Positions 42,788 through 51,002 of a stretch of 64,000 nucleotides of DNA are shown piece by piece. The position numbers and the translations under genes are program-made. This DNA is from G963674955 sp963674955 (GTDB lineage: Bacteria; Desulfobacterota; Desulfovibrionia; Desulfovibrionales; Desulfovibrionaceae): NCBI GenBank assembly GCA_963674955.2, contig CAXXKR010000001.1:558001-622000 (forward strand). The letters are read 5' to 3'. Positions within the stretch are counted from its first letter, which is position 1, and every line of letters starts with the position of its first letter. The notes below the pieces were generated by a model that had not been told where the DNA came from, ran no database searches, and saw nothing but the letters and a program-made list of their open reading frames with translations.

Positions 42788-44122
42788 TTATTTGCCCAAC
42801 TTCTCACAACGTTCAAGCATGCGGCGCAGGGTATCCTTTGAGATGCCAAGTTCGCGGCAGGTGACCATTTTGCGCCCCTTGTTGCGCTCCAGTGTGGACA
42901 GCACGGCCCGGCACTTGATCTCCTCCAGGGTGCCCGTGCCCGATGGCGCGCTGTCCCGTTTGCCCCCGCCGGGCTGCAGGTATTCAGGCATGTGTTCCAC
43001 CTGGATGAACCCTGCGGGGCAGAGGATGAAGGAGAATTCGAGAATGTTTTCCAGTTCTCTGACATTGCCGGGAAAGGGGTGGCGCATGAGTATCTGCATG
43101 GCGTCTTCGGAAAGCCCCTCGATTTCCTTGCCCTGTTCGGCGGACATGCGCTGGATGAAGTGGTTGGCCAGCAGGGGTATGTCCTCGCGCCGGTCCTTGA
43201 TGGGGGGCAGGCGCAGGCTGACCACGTTCAACCTGTAGTAAAGGTCCTGGCGAAAGAGATCTTCGGCCACCAGCTTGTCCAGGTCCTTGTTGGTGGCGGC
43301 GATGACGCGCACGTCCGTGGGCACGCTTTGCACGCCGCCCAGGGGCTCGAAACTCTTTTCCTGAAGAACGCGCAGCAGCTTGACCTGCAACTTTGCAGGC
43401 AGGTCGCCGATCTCGTCCAGAAAGATGGTGCCGCCCTTGGCCAGCTCGAAACGGCCCGGCTTGTCTTTTTTAGCATCGGTAAAGGCTCCGGCCTTGTATC
43501 CGAACAGCTCGGATTCCAGCAGGGTGTCGGGCAGGGCGCCGCAGTTCACGGCCACGAAAGGCCCGGTCTTGCGTCCGCTCAGGTGGTGGATGGCCCTGGC
43601 GAAAAGCTCCTTGCCCGTGCCGGATTCGCCAAGCAGCATGACTGTGGCCTCGCTCTTGCTGATCTGGGGCAGAATCTGGAAAATCTTGTTCAGGGCCCGG
43701 CTTTTGCCGACGATGTCCTCGAATGTGTAGAGGTCGTTGACCTTCATGCGCATGATGTGGATGTCGGTCAGGTCGCGGAAGGTCTCCACCCCGCCGATGA
43801 GTTCGCCCTGTTTGTTTTTCAGGGGAGCGGCGCTGATGGAGATGGGAACCTTGGTCCCGTCGCTACGCACGATGAAGATGGACTTGTTGCTTATTCCGGC
43901 ATCCGATTTCATGCAGCTGCGTATGGCGCACTGGCCGTCGCAGAGGCTGGAGCGCAGAACCTCCCAGCATTTGGAACCAGTCGCGTCCTCCTTGGATATG
44001 CCCGTGATCCTGGAAGCCGCCTCGTTGAAAAAGGTGATGTTCCAGTCCAGGTCCACGGTGAAGACTCCGTCGGCAATGGAGCCGAGCACGGCTTCGCAGG
44101 GCAGGTCTTTGGGAAAGCTCAT
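42788..44122 (-). CDS. Sigma-54-dependent transcriptional activator with PAS domain
   Basis: A 444-residue activator. The N-terminal PAS domain (~10-120) contains RITGISKEDATGSKCWEVLRSSLCDGQC. The AAA+ domain follows with Walker A GESGTGKE near 160-167 and the sigma-54 contact loop GAFTDA (212-217) in place of the common GAFTGA. The DNA-binding helix-turn-helix is at the C-terminus (CRELGISKDTLRRMLERCEKLGK). It lies upstream of the three ORP genes. In Desulfovibrio an activator of this type controls the ORP operons. ATG 44122 and TTG 44128 are alternative starts. Confidence 0.93.
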   Translation of the reverse strand: MSFPKDLPCEAVLGSIADGVFTVDLDWNITFFNEAASRITGISKEDATGSKCWEVLRSSLCDGQCAIRSCMKSDAGISNKSIFIVRSDGTKVPISISAAPLKNKQGELIGGVETFRDLTDIHIMRMKVNDLYTFEDIVGKSRALNKIFQILPQISKSEATVMLLGESGTGKELFARAIHHLSGRKTGPFVAVNCGALPDTLLESELFGYKAGAFTDAKKDKPGRFELAKGGTIFLDEIGDLPAKLQVKLLRVLQEKSFEPLGGVQSVPTDVRVIAATNKDLDKLVAEDLFRQDLYYRLNVVSLRLPPIKDRREDIPLLANHFIQRMSAEQGKEIEGLSEDAMQILMRHPFPGNVRELENILEFSFILCPAGFIQVEHMPEYLQPGGGKRDSAPSGTGTLEEIKCRAVLSTLERNKGRKMVTCRELGISKDTLRRMLERCEKLGK

Positions 44123-44266
44123 TTTCAATAGTTCTATTGTGCGCGTCGCGCCTTGGTCAGGTTGTTGGTTCCGCTAACGGACGCTTAAGGCGTAGCACGT
44201 TCCAGGGCGGGTATAAAGGGGATTGTTTTTTGCATTTTGTCCGGCAATTGTTCTGTCGGGACTCGG

Positions 44267-44298
44267 AAAAAAACGGGCCGCATTTGCGGCCCGTTTTT
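44267..44298. terminator. Intrinsic terminator after hypB
   Basis: A 13-bp perfect stem around ATTT (AAAAACGGGCCGC paired with GCGGCCCGTTTTT) with T-runs on both strands lies 21 nt after the hypB stop. It insulates hypBA from the sigma-54 activator gene downstream. Confidence 0.9.
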
Positions 44299-44318
44299 AA
44301 TTGTCTTGTCGTTTGAGA

Positions 44319-44972
44319 TTATTTCTTGGCCGCCCGTTCCTTTCTCAGCCAATCGTACCATACCTCGAGCCCTTCCTGTGCTCGGCAGGAAATGGGCATG
44401 ATCTCGATGTCCTTGTTCAGGGTCTTGGCGTGCTTCTTGGCTTTCTCCATGTCGAAGTCCACGTAGGGCAGCAGGTCGGTCTTGTTCAGGAGCATGACCG
44501 AGGAGATGTGGAACATGAGGGGGTATTTTTCCGGCTTGTCGTCGCCTTCGGTCACCGAGAGCAGGGTCACCTTGTGGTCCTCGCCCACGGAGAACTCCGC
44601 CGGGCAGACCAGGTTGCCCACGTTCTCAACGAAAAGTATGTCCAGTCCCTCCAGGTCGATCTGCTTGACCGCATCCAGGACCATGCCCGAATCGAGGTGG
44701 CAGCCGCCCTGGGTGTTGACCTGCACGGCCTGGGCCCCGGTGGCGGCCACGCGCCGCGCGTCGTTGTCGGTCTGGAGGTCGCCCTCGACCACGGCCATCT
44801 TGAATTCCCCGGCCAGGTCGCTGAGGGTCCTTTCAAGCAGGCTGGTCTTGCCCGCTCCTGGGGAGCTCATGAGGTTCAGGCAGAGGATGTGCCTGACCGT
44901 GAACATTTTTTTCAGTTCTTCGGCTATGCGGTCGTTTGCCTCAAGTACATTTCTTACTATGGGGATTTCCAT
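44319..44972 (-). CDS. hypB: Hydrogenase nickel incorporation GTPase HypB
   Basis: HypB (217 residues) uses GTP hydrolysis to help insert nickel into [NiFe] hydrogenase. It has the Walker A SSPGAGKTS near 38-45, the VEGDLQTDNDARR segment, the metal-site region QVNTQGGCHLDSGM with conserved Cys and His, and NKTD for guanine specificity. ATG 44972 has a GGAG ribosome site. It begins 4 nt after hypA, so the two are coupled. The N-terminus has no His-rich stretch. The hydrogenase itself is not in the window. Confidence 0.95.
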   Translation of the reverse strand: MEIPIVRNVLEANDRIAEELKKMFTVRHILCLNLMSSPGAGKTSLLERTLSDLAGEFKMAVVEGDLQTDNDARRVAATGAQAVQVNTQGGCHLDSGMVLDAVKQIDLEGLDILFVENVGNLVCPAEFSVGEDHKVTLLSVTEGDDKPEKYPLMFHISSVMLLNKTDLLPYVDFDMEKAKKHAKTLNKDIEIMPISCRAQEGLEVWYDWLRKERAAKK

Positions 44973-44976
44973 CTTG

Positions 44977-45339
44977 CTACTCCGTTTGTGAATCATCGGA
45001 CTCTATGCTGCCGATGTACAGTTCCCGGCCCTCGAGAACCTGATGGCCGATTTCCAGGCCGCAGTCCGGGCAGGGCATGTACAGATTGTCTTCAGGCGTG
45101 AATTTGGTTCCGCAGCCTCCGCAGGCCACGCGCAACGGCGTTTCCTTGATGACCAGCTCCACGCCGTCGAATTCCGTTCCCGGGGTCAGGGTCTCCCAGG
45201 CGAAACTCAGGGAGTCCGTGACCACGTTGGCCAAGGCCCCGTTGACAACGGTGACCCGTTTGAGCCTTTGGATACCGTGCTTGATCTTTTCGTCCGCCAG
45301 GATTTCAAGCATTCCCTGGACAAGTGACATCTCGTGCAT
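44977..45339 (-). CDS. hypA: Hydrogenase/urease nickel-incorporation protein HypA
   Basis: HypA (120 residues) binds nickel and passes it to HypB and the hydrogenase large subunit. The N-terminal nickel site MHE is conserved, and the zinc domain has CGGC (~73-76) and CPDC (~89-92). The length matches the usual ~115 residues. The gene leads the hypAB pair on the minus strand; its upstream region (45340-45632) is about 290 nt long and probably carries promoters for this operon and for the opposite CBS-ACT gene. Confidence 0.94.
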   Translation of the reverse strand: MHEMSLVQGMLEILADEKIKHGIQRLKRVTVVNGALANVVTDSLSFAWETLTPGTEFDGVELVIKETPLRVACGGCGTKFTPEDNLYMPCPDCGLEIGHQVLEGRELYIGSIESDDSQTE

Positions 45340-45549
45340 GGAAGTTGGAATTACAGGAAAACAAAACCGGCGGCAAGCGGACGATTTTCAGCAATTTGGC
45401 TCTCCTGGGGGCGGAACTTCATGCTCGGAGGGCCGAAAAGTCTCAGATTTTCCTTGACTTGCAGTCCCAAAATGGCTTTGAAGTATTAAGCGAGTGTTTG
45501 CTTTTTTTTGCCGTTGACGGGGTCTGGCCCGCCGTTGGCGGATCATTTT

Positions 45550-45579
45550 TTGTGTTAATGATTGATAGCCTCATATACT
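45550..45579 (+). promoter_or_regulatory. Candidate promoter of the CBS-ACT gene
   Basis: TTGTGT (45550-45555) and TATACT (45574-45579) are spaced by 18 nt, about 54 nt before the CBS-ACT start codon. The match is fair but not perfect. The rest of the 45340-45632 interval has no supported gene. Confidence 0.4.
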
Positions 45580-45632
45580 GAACCACGACCTACTAATCAC
45601 AGCGCCATTATTTTTTTCAAGGAGGTAATGGT

Positions 45633-46292
45633 ATGTTCGTCGGACTGAAAATGCTCCGTGATTTTCACACGGTCACGCCCAAAACCCTGGTCAAGGACGC
45701 CGAAAAGCTTCTTGAGGAGAGCAAGCTCTGGATGCTCCTGGTCAAGGACGAGGGGGACGGAAAGCTTCTCGGCTACGTGCGCAAGGAGGATATCAGTGCG
45801 GCCCTGCCCAGCATAATGACCTCCCTGGAGAAGCACGAGATCAACTATCTCATGTCCAGGCTTACCGTGGAAAAGATAATCCGCAAGGACATCAAGACAG
45901 TTTCGCCCGAGACCGAGATAGAGGCGGCGGCCGACCTGATGTACGAAATGAACCTTGCCGGACTGGCCGTTGTCGGCGAGAAGGGCAAGCTGCTGGGCTA
46001 CATAAACCGCAGCGTCATGCTCGAGGTGCTGGTGGAGGAGATGGGCCACCGCGAGGGCGGATCAAGGATCACCTTCGAGGTGGAGGACAGGCCCGGAGTC
46101 ATTTACGAGGTGGCCGGAATAATTTCCAACATGAAGATGAGCATCATCTCCACGGCCACGTTCTTTCACGACAACCGCCGCCTGGTGGTGGTCAGGGTGG
46201 CCACGGAAGACCCCTCGCCCATTGCCGCGGCCTTGCAGGAAAGAGGTTACAAGGTGGTCGGCCCAATGGATTTCATGGACGAGTGGCAATAG
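45633..46292 (+). CDS. CBS-domain and ACT-domain protein
   Basis: A 219-residue protein with a CBS pair in the first two thirds (MLRDFHTVTPKTLVKDAEKLLEE, then MSRLTVEKIIRKDIKTVSPETEIEAAADLMYE) and a C-terminal ACT domain (about 150-215, RITFEVEDRPGVIYEVAGIISNMKMSIIS). CBS domains usually bind adenine nucleotides and ACT domains amino acids, so this looks like a sensor. It sits 3 nt before the livG-like gene, leading the transporter operon. An AAGGAGG ribosome site precedes it. The regulatory target is unknown. Confidence 0.88.
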   Translation: MFVGLKMLRDFHTVTPKTLVKDAEKLLEESKLWMLLVKDEGDGKLLGYVRKEDISAALPSIMTSLEKHEINYLMSRLTVEKIIRKDIKTVSPETEIEAAADLMYEMNLAGLAVVGEKGKLLGYINRSVMLEVLVEEMGHREGGSRITFEVEDRPGVIYEVAGIISNMKMSIISTATFFHDNRRLVVVRVATEDPSPIAAALQERGYKVVGPMDFMDEWQ

Positions 46293-46295
46293 ATT

Positions 46296-47093
46296 ATGGC
46301 TTTTCTTGAAGTTGAAAACATCACACTGACCTTCAAGGGCATCGCGGCCCTGGTGGGGGTCGATTTCTCGGTGGAAAAGGGGCAGATAGCCTCCCTCATC
46401 GGCCCCAACGGCGCAGGCAAGACCAGCATGCTCAATTGCATCAGCGGCCGCTACACGCCGGACGGCGGGGTTCGCGGCGAGGGCAGCATCTCCCTGGACG
46501 GACAGGAACTTCTGTCCCTGCCCGCCAGCAGGCGCACCAGCCTGGGACTGTCGCGGACCTTCCAGAACATAGCCCTGTTCAAGGGGCTTTCCGTGCTGGA
46601 CAATCTCATGGTGGGCAGGCACCGGCTGCTCAACTACGGCCTGCTTTCCTCCCTTTTCTATTTCGGCAAGGCCAGGAGCCACGAGGATGCGCACCGTCGC
46701 AGGGTGGAGGATGTCATCGACTTCCTGAATCTTTCCCCGTACCGGCACCAGGCCGCAGGGCGTCTGCCTTACGGCGTTCAGAAAAGGGTTGAACTGGGCC
46801 GGGCGCTGGCTGCGGAACCCAAGCTGATCCTTCTGGACGAGCCAATGGCCGGAATGAACCTCGAGGAAACCGAGGACATGGCCCGCTACATCCTGGACAT
46901 CTGCGAGGAATGGGGAGTGACCGTGCTCCTGGTGGAGCACGACATGGGAGTGGTCATGGATATTTCAGACCACGTGGTTGTCCTGGATTTCGGCAGTGTC
47001 CTGGCCTCAGGCGTTCCGGAGGACGTGCAAAAGGATTCCGGGGTCATTTCCGCCTATCTGGGCACAGAGCAAACAACCTTCATGGGCAGATAG
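46296..47093 (+). CDS. livG: Branched-chain-type ABC transporter ATP-binding protein
   Basis: A 265-residue ATPase subunit of a LivFGHMK-type transporter. Walker A is GPNGAGKTS at about 36-43, the ABC signature is replaced by LPYGVQKRVELG, and the Walker B is LILLDEPMAGMN. The insert after Walker A (DGGVRGEGSISLDG) and the long helical segment are typical of LivG rather than LivF. It is followed directly by the AMP-ligase gene, within an operon with the two permeases, the binding protein and LivF. Confidence 0.93.
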   Translation: MAFLEVENITLTFKGIAALVGVDFSVEKGQIASLIGPNGAGKTSMLNCISGRYTPDGGVRGEGSISLDGQELLSLPASRRTSLGLSRTFQNIALFKGLSVLDNLMVGRHRLLNYGLLSSLFYFGKARSHEDAHRRRVEDVIDFLNLSPYRHQAAGRLPYGVQKRVELGRALAAEPKLILLDEPMAGMNLEETEDMARYILDICEEWGVTVLLVEHDMGVVMDISDHVVVLDFGSVLASGVPEDVQKDSGVISAYLGTEQTTFMGR

Positions 47094-47094
47094 C

Positions 47095-49020
47095 ATGGCC
47101 AAAAAATACGACACCACCTTGCCCAGCCTTCTCCTGAAACAGGCTGCGGAACGACCGAACAAGATCGCGTTGAGGGAAAAGGAATGGGGCGTCTGGCAGG
47201 CCTGTTCCTGGAAGAAACATTTGAAGACCACTGCCGAATTCACCTCCGGGCTCAGGGCCTTGGGGTTTGGGCGCGGAGACATCGTAATCCTCATCGGCGA
47301 CAACCGGCCGGAATGGCTTTGGGCCGAGCTGGGCATACAGGCCCTGGGCGGATTGGCCCTCGGACTTTACCAGGATTCGCCCGCCGAGGAAATCAAGTAT
47401 GTTTTCGACCTGTCAGAGGCCAGGATGGTTGTGGCCGAGGACCAGGAGCAGGTGGACAAGATTCTGCAATTCAGGTCTGAACTCAAAAACCTCGAATACA
47501 TCGTCTACCACGACGCCAAGGGCTTGCAGGTTTATGAAAAGGACGTGCCGGGACTCATGTCCTTTGACTCGGTGCGCGAGAAGGGACGCAGGAACTGTCA
47601 GAAGATGGGCATAGAGCCGCGCGAGGAATACAGATGCCTGGCTGCGGAGTTGTCCCCCAAGGACCCCTGCCTGGTGGCCACGACCTCCGGCACCACGGGC
47701 AGGCCCAAGTTGGCCGTGCTTTCCCACAGGAATCTCCTGTCCATGGCCGCCAACCTCGGAGCGGTGGACCCCAAGCGGCCCACGGATGAATTCGTATCCT
47801 TCCTGCCCCTGGCCTGGATGGGCGAACAGATGATGGCCGTGGCCTCGAGCTTGCTTTTCGGATTCTGCGTCAACTTTCCGGAGGAACCCGACACGGTCAA
47901 GGCGGACATGCGCGAGATCGGGCCGCATCTGGTCTTTTCGCCGCCAAGGGTCTGGGAGTCCATGGCAGCCGAAGTGCGCGGGAACATCATGGAGACAACG
48001 CCGCTCAAACGGTTTCTATACGATTTCTTTTTGCCCATAGGCGTCAAGTATGTGAGTGCTCAGTTTGAAGGCAGGAAACCGGGCCTGTTCCTGACGTTTG
48101 GCTATTTCATGGCCGAATTTGGGCTGTTTCGTCCGTTAAGGGACAGGCTGGGCTTTTCCAGAATGCGTTCGGCCACAACCGGCGGCGCGGCTCTCGGCCC
48201 GGACACTTTCCGCTTCTTCCACGCCTTGGGCGTCAAGCTCAAGCAGATTTACGGCCAGACCGAGATCGCGGGCATTTCCTGCATCCACAGGGACGGGGCC
48301 GTGGATTTCGACTCGGTGGGCGAACCCATACCTGAAACGGAGATCAAGCTTTCCGAGGATGGGGAGATATTGTCCAAAAGTCCCGCGGTGTTTCTTGGAT
48401 ATTACAAGAATCCGAAGGCCACCGAGGAGACCGTGCGCGACGGCTGGCTGCTGTCCGGCGACGCCGGGTTCTTCACGGACCAGGGGCGTCTGGTGGTCAT
48501 CGACAGGCTCAAGGATGTCATGCACCTGAACAACGGCACCAAGTTCTCGCCCCAGTTCCTGGAGAACAAGCTCAAGTTTTCCCCTTACGTCAGGGAGGCG
48601 GTGTCCCTGGGCCGGGACCGCGATTTCATAGCCGCCATTCTCTGCATCGACCAGGACATTGTGGGCCACTGGGCCGAAAGCAAGATGATAACCTTCACCA
48701 CCTATCAGGATTTGGCTGCGAAAGGCGAGGTCTATGACCTGATCAGGGACGAAATCGAAAAGATCAACGCCACCTTGCCCGAGGATACGCGCATCAATCG
48801 GTTTGCTCTGCTCTACAAGGAGCTCGACCCGGATGACGGCGAGCTGACCCGAACCCGCAAGGTCAGGCGGGACACCATCGGCCAGCGCTACGGGGCGCTC
48901 ATCGAGGCCCTTTACGACCACAGCCTGAGCGACCTGGATATGGAAACCCAGATCAAGTACCAGGACGGCAGGGTCAGGGAAATGCGTGGAAACATTCGCC
49001 TTGAGAACATGGAGGCATAA
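47095..49020 (+). CDS. AMP-forming acyl-CoA synthetase (long-chain fatty acid/AMP-binding family)
   Basis: A 641-residue ANL-superfamily enzyme. The AMP-binding loop TTSGTTGRPKLAVLSH is at about 197-212. The later motifs are GGAALGPDTFRFFH, YGQTEIAGISC and the LSGDAGFFTDQGRLVVIDRLKDVM hinge region. It activates a carboxylic acid as acyl-AMP and then acyl-CoA. The gene sits inside a Liv-type transporter operon, between livG and the first permease, which suggests that it activates the imported substrate. The chemical identity (fatty, aromatic or branched acid) cannot be told from the sequence. ATG 47095 lies 1 nt after the livG stop. Confidence 0.9.
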   Translation: MAKKYDTTLPSLLLKQAAERPNKIALREKEWGVWQACSWKKHLKTTAEFTSGLRALGFGRGDIVILIGDNRPEWLWAELGIQALGGLALGLYQDSPAEEIKYVFDLSEARMVVAEDQEQVDKILQFRSELKNLEYIVYHDAKGLQVYEKDVPGLMSFDSVREKGRRNCQKMGIEPREEYRCLAAELSPKDPCLVATTSGTTGRPKLAVLSHRNLLSMAANLGAVDPKRPTDEFVSFLPLAWMGEQMMAVASSLLFGFCVNFPEEPDTVKADMREIGPHLVFSPPRVWESMAAEVRGNIMETTPLKRFLYDFFLPIGVKYVSAQFEGRKPGLFLTFGYFMAEFGLFRPLRDRLGFSRMRSATTGGAALGPDTFRFFHALGVKLKQIYGQTEIAGISCIHRDGAVDFDSVGEPIPETEIKLSEDGEILSKSPAVFLGYYKNPKATEETVRDGWLLSGDAGFFTDQGRLVVIDRLKDVMHLNNGTKFSPQFLENKLKFSPYVREAVSLGRDRDFIAAILCIDQDIVGHWAESKMITFTTYQDLAAKGEVYDLIRDEIEKINATLPEDTRINRFALLYKELDPDDGELTRTRKVRRDTIGQRYGALIEALYDHSLSDLDMETQIKYQDGRVREMRGNIRLENMEA

Positions 49021-49026
49021 GCGGCA

Positions 49027-49914
49027 ATGGAATACTATCTTCAACTTCTGATCAACGGGCTGGTGGTCGGCAGCATATACAGCCTGGTGGCGCTGGGGTT
49101 CGTGATCATCTACAAGGCCACCCAGGTGGTCAACTTCGCTCAGGGCGAGATGCTCATGGTCGGGGCCTACCTCTGCTTCTCGCTGACCGTGGAATTTCAG
49201 ATTCCCTTTGTCTGGGCATTTTTCCTGACGCTTTTCTTTTCCGTTATACTTGGGCTGCTCATCGAGAGGCTGACCTTGAGGCCGCTCATCGGCGAGGCGC
49301 ACATTTCGGTGATCATGGTCACTGTGGGGCTTTCAAGCGTGTTCAGGAGTCTGGTGCAGGTTTTCTGGGGCACCCAGATCAAGGTCTTTCCCCCTGTGCT
49401 GCCTCAGGACCCCATCGTCATAGCCGGGTTGCCCGTGGCCCCGGTCTACATAGCGGCCTTCGTGCTTTCCGGTATGCTCTTCGCCATCTTTTCCCTGTTT
49501 TTCAAGTATTCGCGCCTGGGCGTGGCCATGCGGGCCACGGCCTACGACCAGCAGGCGGCCCAGAGCATGGGCATCGGCATCAAGAACATCTTCGCCATGT
49601 CCTGGTGCGTGGCCTTCGTGGTCTCGTCGGTGGGCGGCATCATTTTAGGCAACATCAACGGAATAAACTCCAACCTCGGCCATCTCGGCCTCAAGGTCTT
49701 TCCGGCCGTCATCCTGGGAGGCCTGGACAGCCTGCTGGGCGCGGCCCTTGGCGGATTGATAATCGGCGTGCTGGAGAACTTGTGCGACGGTCTGGCAAAG
49801 GATTTATTCGGCCTGGGCGGTTTCAGGGAAGTGGCCGCTTTCGCCATACTGGTGCTGATCCTCATGGTCAGGCCATACGGACTTTTCGGAACCGAGGAAA
49901 TCGAGCGGGTGTAA
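49027..49914 (+). CDS. livH: Branched-chain-type ABC transporter permease LivH
   Basis: A 295-residue membrane protein with about eight hydrophobic segments. The N-terminus (YLQLLINGLVVGSIYSLVALGFVIIYKATQVVNFAQGEM) is characteristic of LivH. The EAA-like loop MRATAYDQQAAQSMGIGIKNIF contacts the ATPases. It lies 6 nt after the AMP-ligase gene and 1 nt before livM. Confidence 0.95.
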   Translation: MEYYLQLLINGLVVGSIYSLVALGFVIIYKATQVVNFAQGEMLMVGAYLCFSLTVEFQIPFVWAFFLTLFFSVILGLLIERLTLRPLIGEAHISVIMVTVGLSSVFRSLVQVFWGTQIKVFPPVLPQDPIVIAGLPVAPVYIAAFVLSGMLFAIFSLFFKYSRLGVAMRATAYDQQAAQSMGIGIKNIFAMSWCVAFVVSSVGGIILGNINGINSNLGHLGLKVFPAVILGGLDSLLGAALGGLIIGVLENLCDGLAKDLFGLGGFREVAAFAILVLILMVRPYGLFGTEEIERV

Positions 49915-49915
49915 C

Positions 49916-50962
49916 ATGCAAGGCAAGTGCGGACTTTTTTTCACATCCTACGGGCAGGAAGCGCAGATATTCCACAGCGGTTTTCAGAAAAGCTGCCTGG
50001 GCCTGTTCATCGTCTTTCTGCTTGCGGCGCCCATGCTTCTGGGCCCCTACATGCTTTCCGTGCTCAACCTGATCTTTATAGCGGCCATCGGAGCCGTGTC
50101 CCTGAACCTGCTCACGGGAGTTTGCGGACAAATATCACTGGGGCACGGAGCCTTCATCGGCGTGGGCGCATATGCTACCGCCATTTCCACCCTGAACGGG
50201 GTGCCCTTTCTGGCTGCGCTGATCATCGGAGGATTGGTGGCGGCTTTGGTGGGCATGTTTTTCGGGGTTCCGTCCCTCAGGCTGAAGGGCATATACCTGG
50301 CCATCGCCACCCTTGCGGCCCAGCTTGTCCTGGAGTTCATATTCCTGCACTGGACGGACCTGACCGGCGGGGCAAACGGCCTGCTGGTTGAGCCGCCTAT
50401 GGTCTTCGGCATGTCCCTGGATACGGACAGGAGCATCTACTACCTGATCCTGGCCGTGGCAGTCCTGTCGCTGCTCATGGTCTCCAACCTGATGCGCACC
50501 AAGTACGGGCGGGCTTTCGTTTCCATCAGGGATTTCCACCTCTCGGCTGAGATCGCGGGGGTCGACCTGTTCCGCTACAAGCTTGCCGCCTTCGGGGTCA
50601 GTTCGTTTCTGGCCGGGGTGGCCGGCGGGTTGTGGGTCCACTATACCCAGTACGTGTCGGCCGAGCAGTTCAATATCGGGCTGTCCATTTCCTATCTGGC
50701 CATGATCATAATCGGCGGGCTGGGCAGCGTGCTGGGATCGGTCATGGGCGCGGTGTTCATCACCCTGTTGCCTGAGGGGCTGAATGCCTTGGCCGGAGTG
50801 GCCGGAGACGCCATGCCCAATCTGGCCACCTATCTGGTGGGACTCAGGGAGGGGGTGTTCGGACTGGTCCTGGTGCTTTTTCTGATCTTCGAACCGGAAG
50901 GACTGGTCCACCGCTGGAAACTGATTCGGGCCTATTGGAAACTGTATCCGTTCGCATATTAA
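49916..50962 (+). CDS. livM: Branched-chain-type ABC transporter permease LivM
   Basis: The 348-residue partner permease has about nine or ten hydrophobic segments. Features are LNLLTGVCGQISLGHGAFIGVGAYATA, the FISIRD-type loop FVSIRDFHLSAEIAGVDLFRYKL and the conserved LPEGLNALAG. It begins 1 nt after the livH stop, so the two are translationally coupled. Its N-terminal ~20 residues are polar, unlike the membrane region that follows. It pairs with LivH to form the substrate channel. Confidence 0.95.
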   Translation: MQGKCGLFFTSYGQEAQIFHSGFQKSCLGLFIVFLLAAPMLLGPYMLSVLNLIFIAAIGAVSLNLLTGVCGQISLGHGAFIGVGAYATAISTLNGVPFLAALIIGGLVAALVGMFFGVPSLRLKGIYLAIATLAAQLVLEFIFLHWTDLTGGANGLLVEPPMVFGMSLDTDRSIYYLILAVAVLSLLMVSNLMRTKYGRAFVSIRDFHLSAEIAGVDLFRYKLAAFGVSSFLAGVAGGLWVHYTQYVSAEQFNIGLSISYLAMIIIGGLGSVLGSVMGAVFITLLPEGLNALAGVAGDAMPNLATYLVGLREGVFGLVLVLFLIFEPEGLVHRWKLIRAYWKLYPFAY

Positions 50963-51002
50963 TTAAGAGAATTGGAATATCAACATAATGCATGGAGGAA
51001 GT

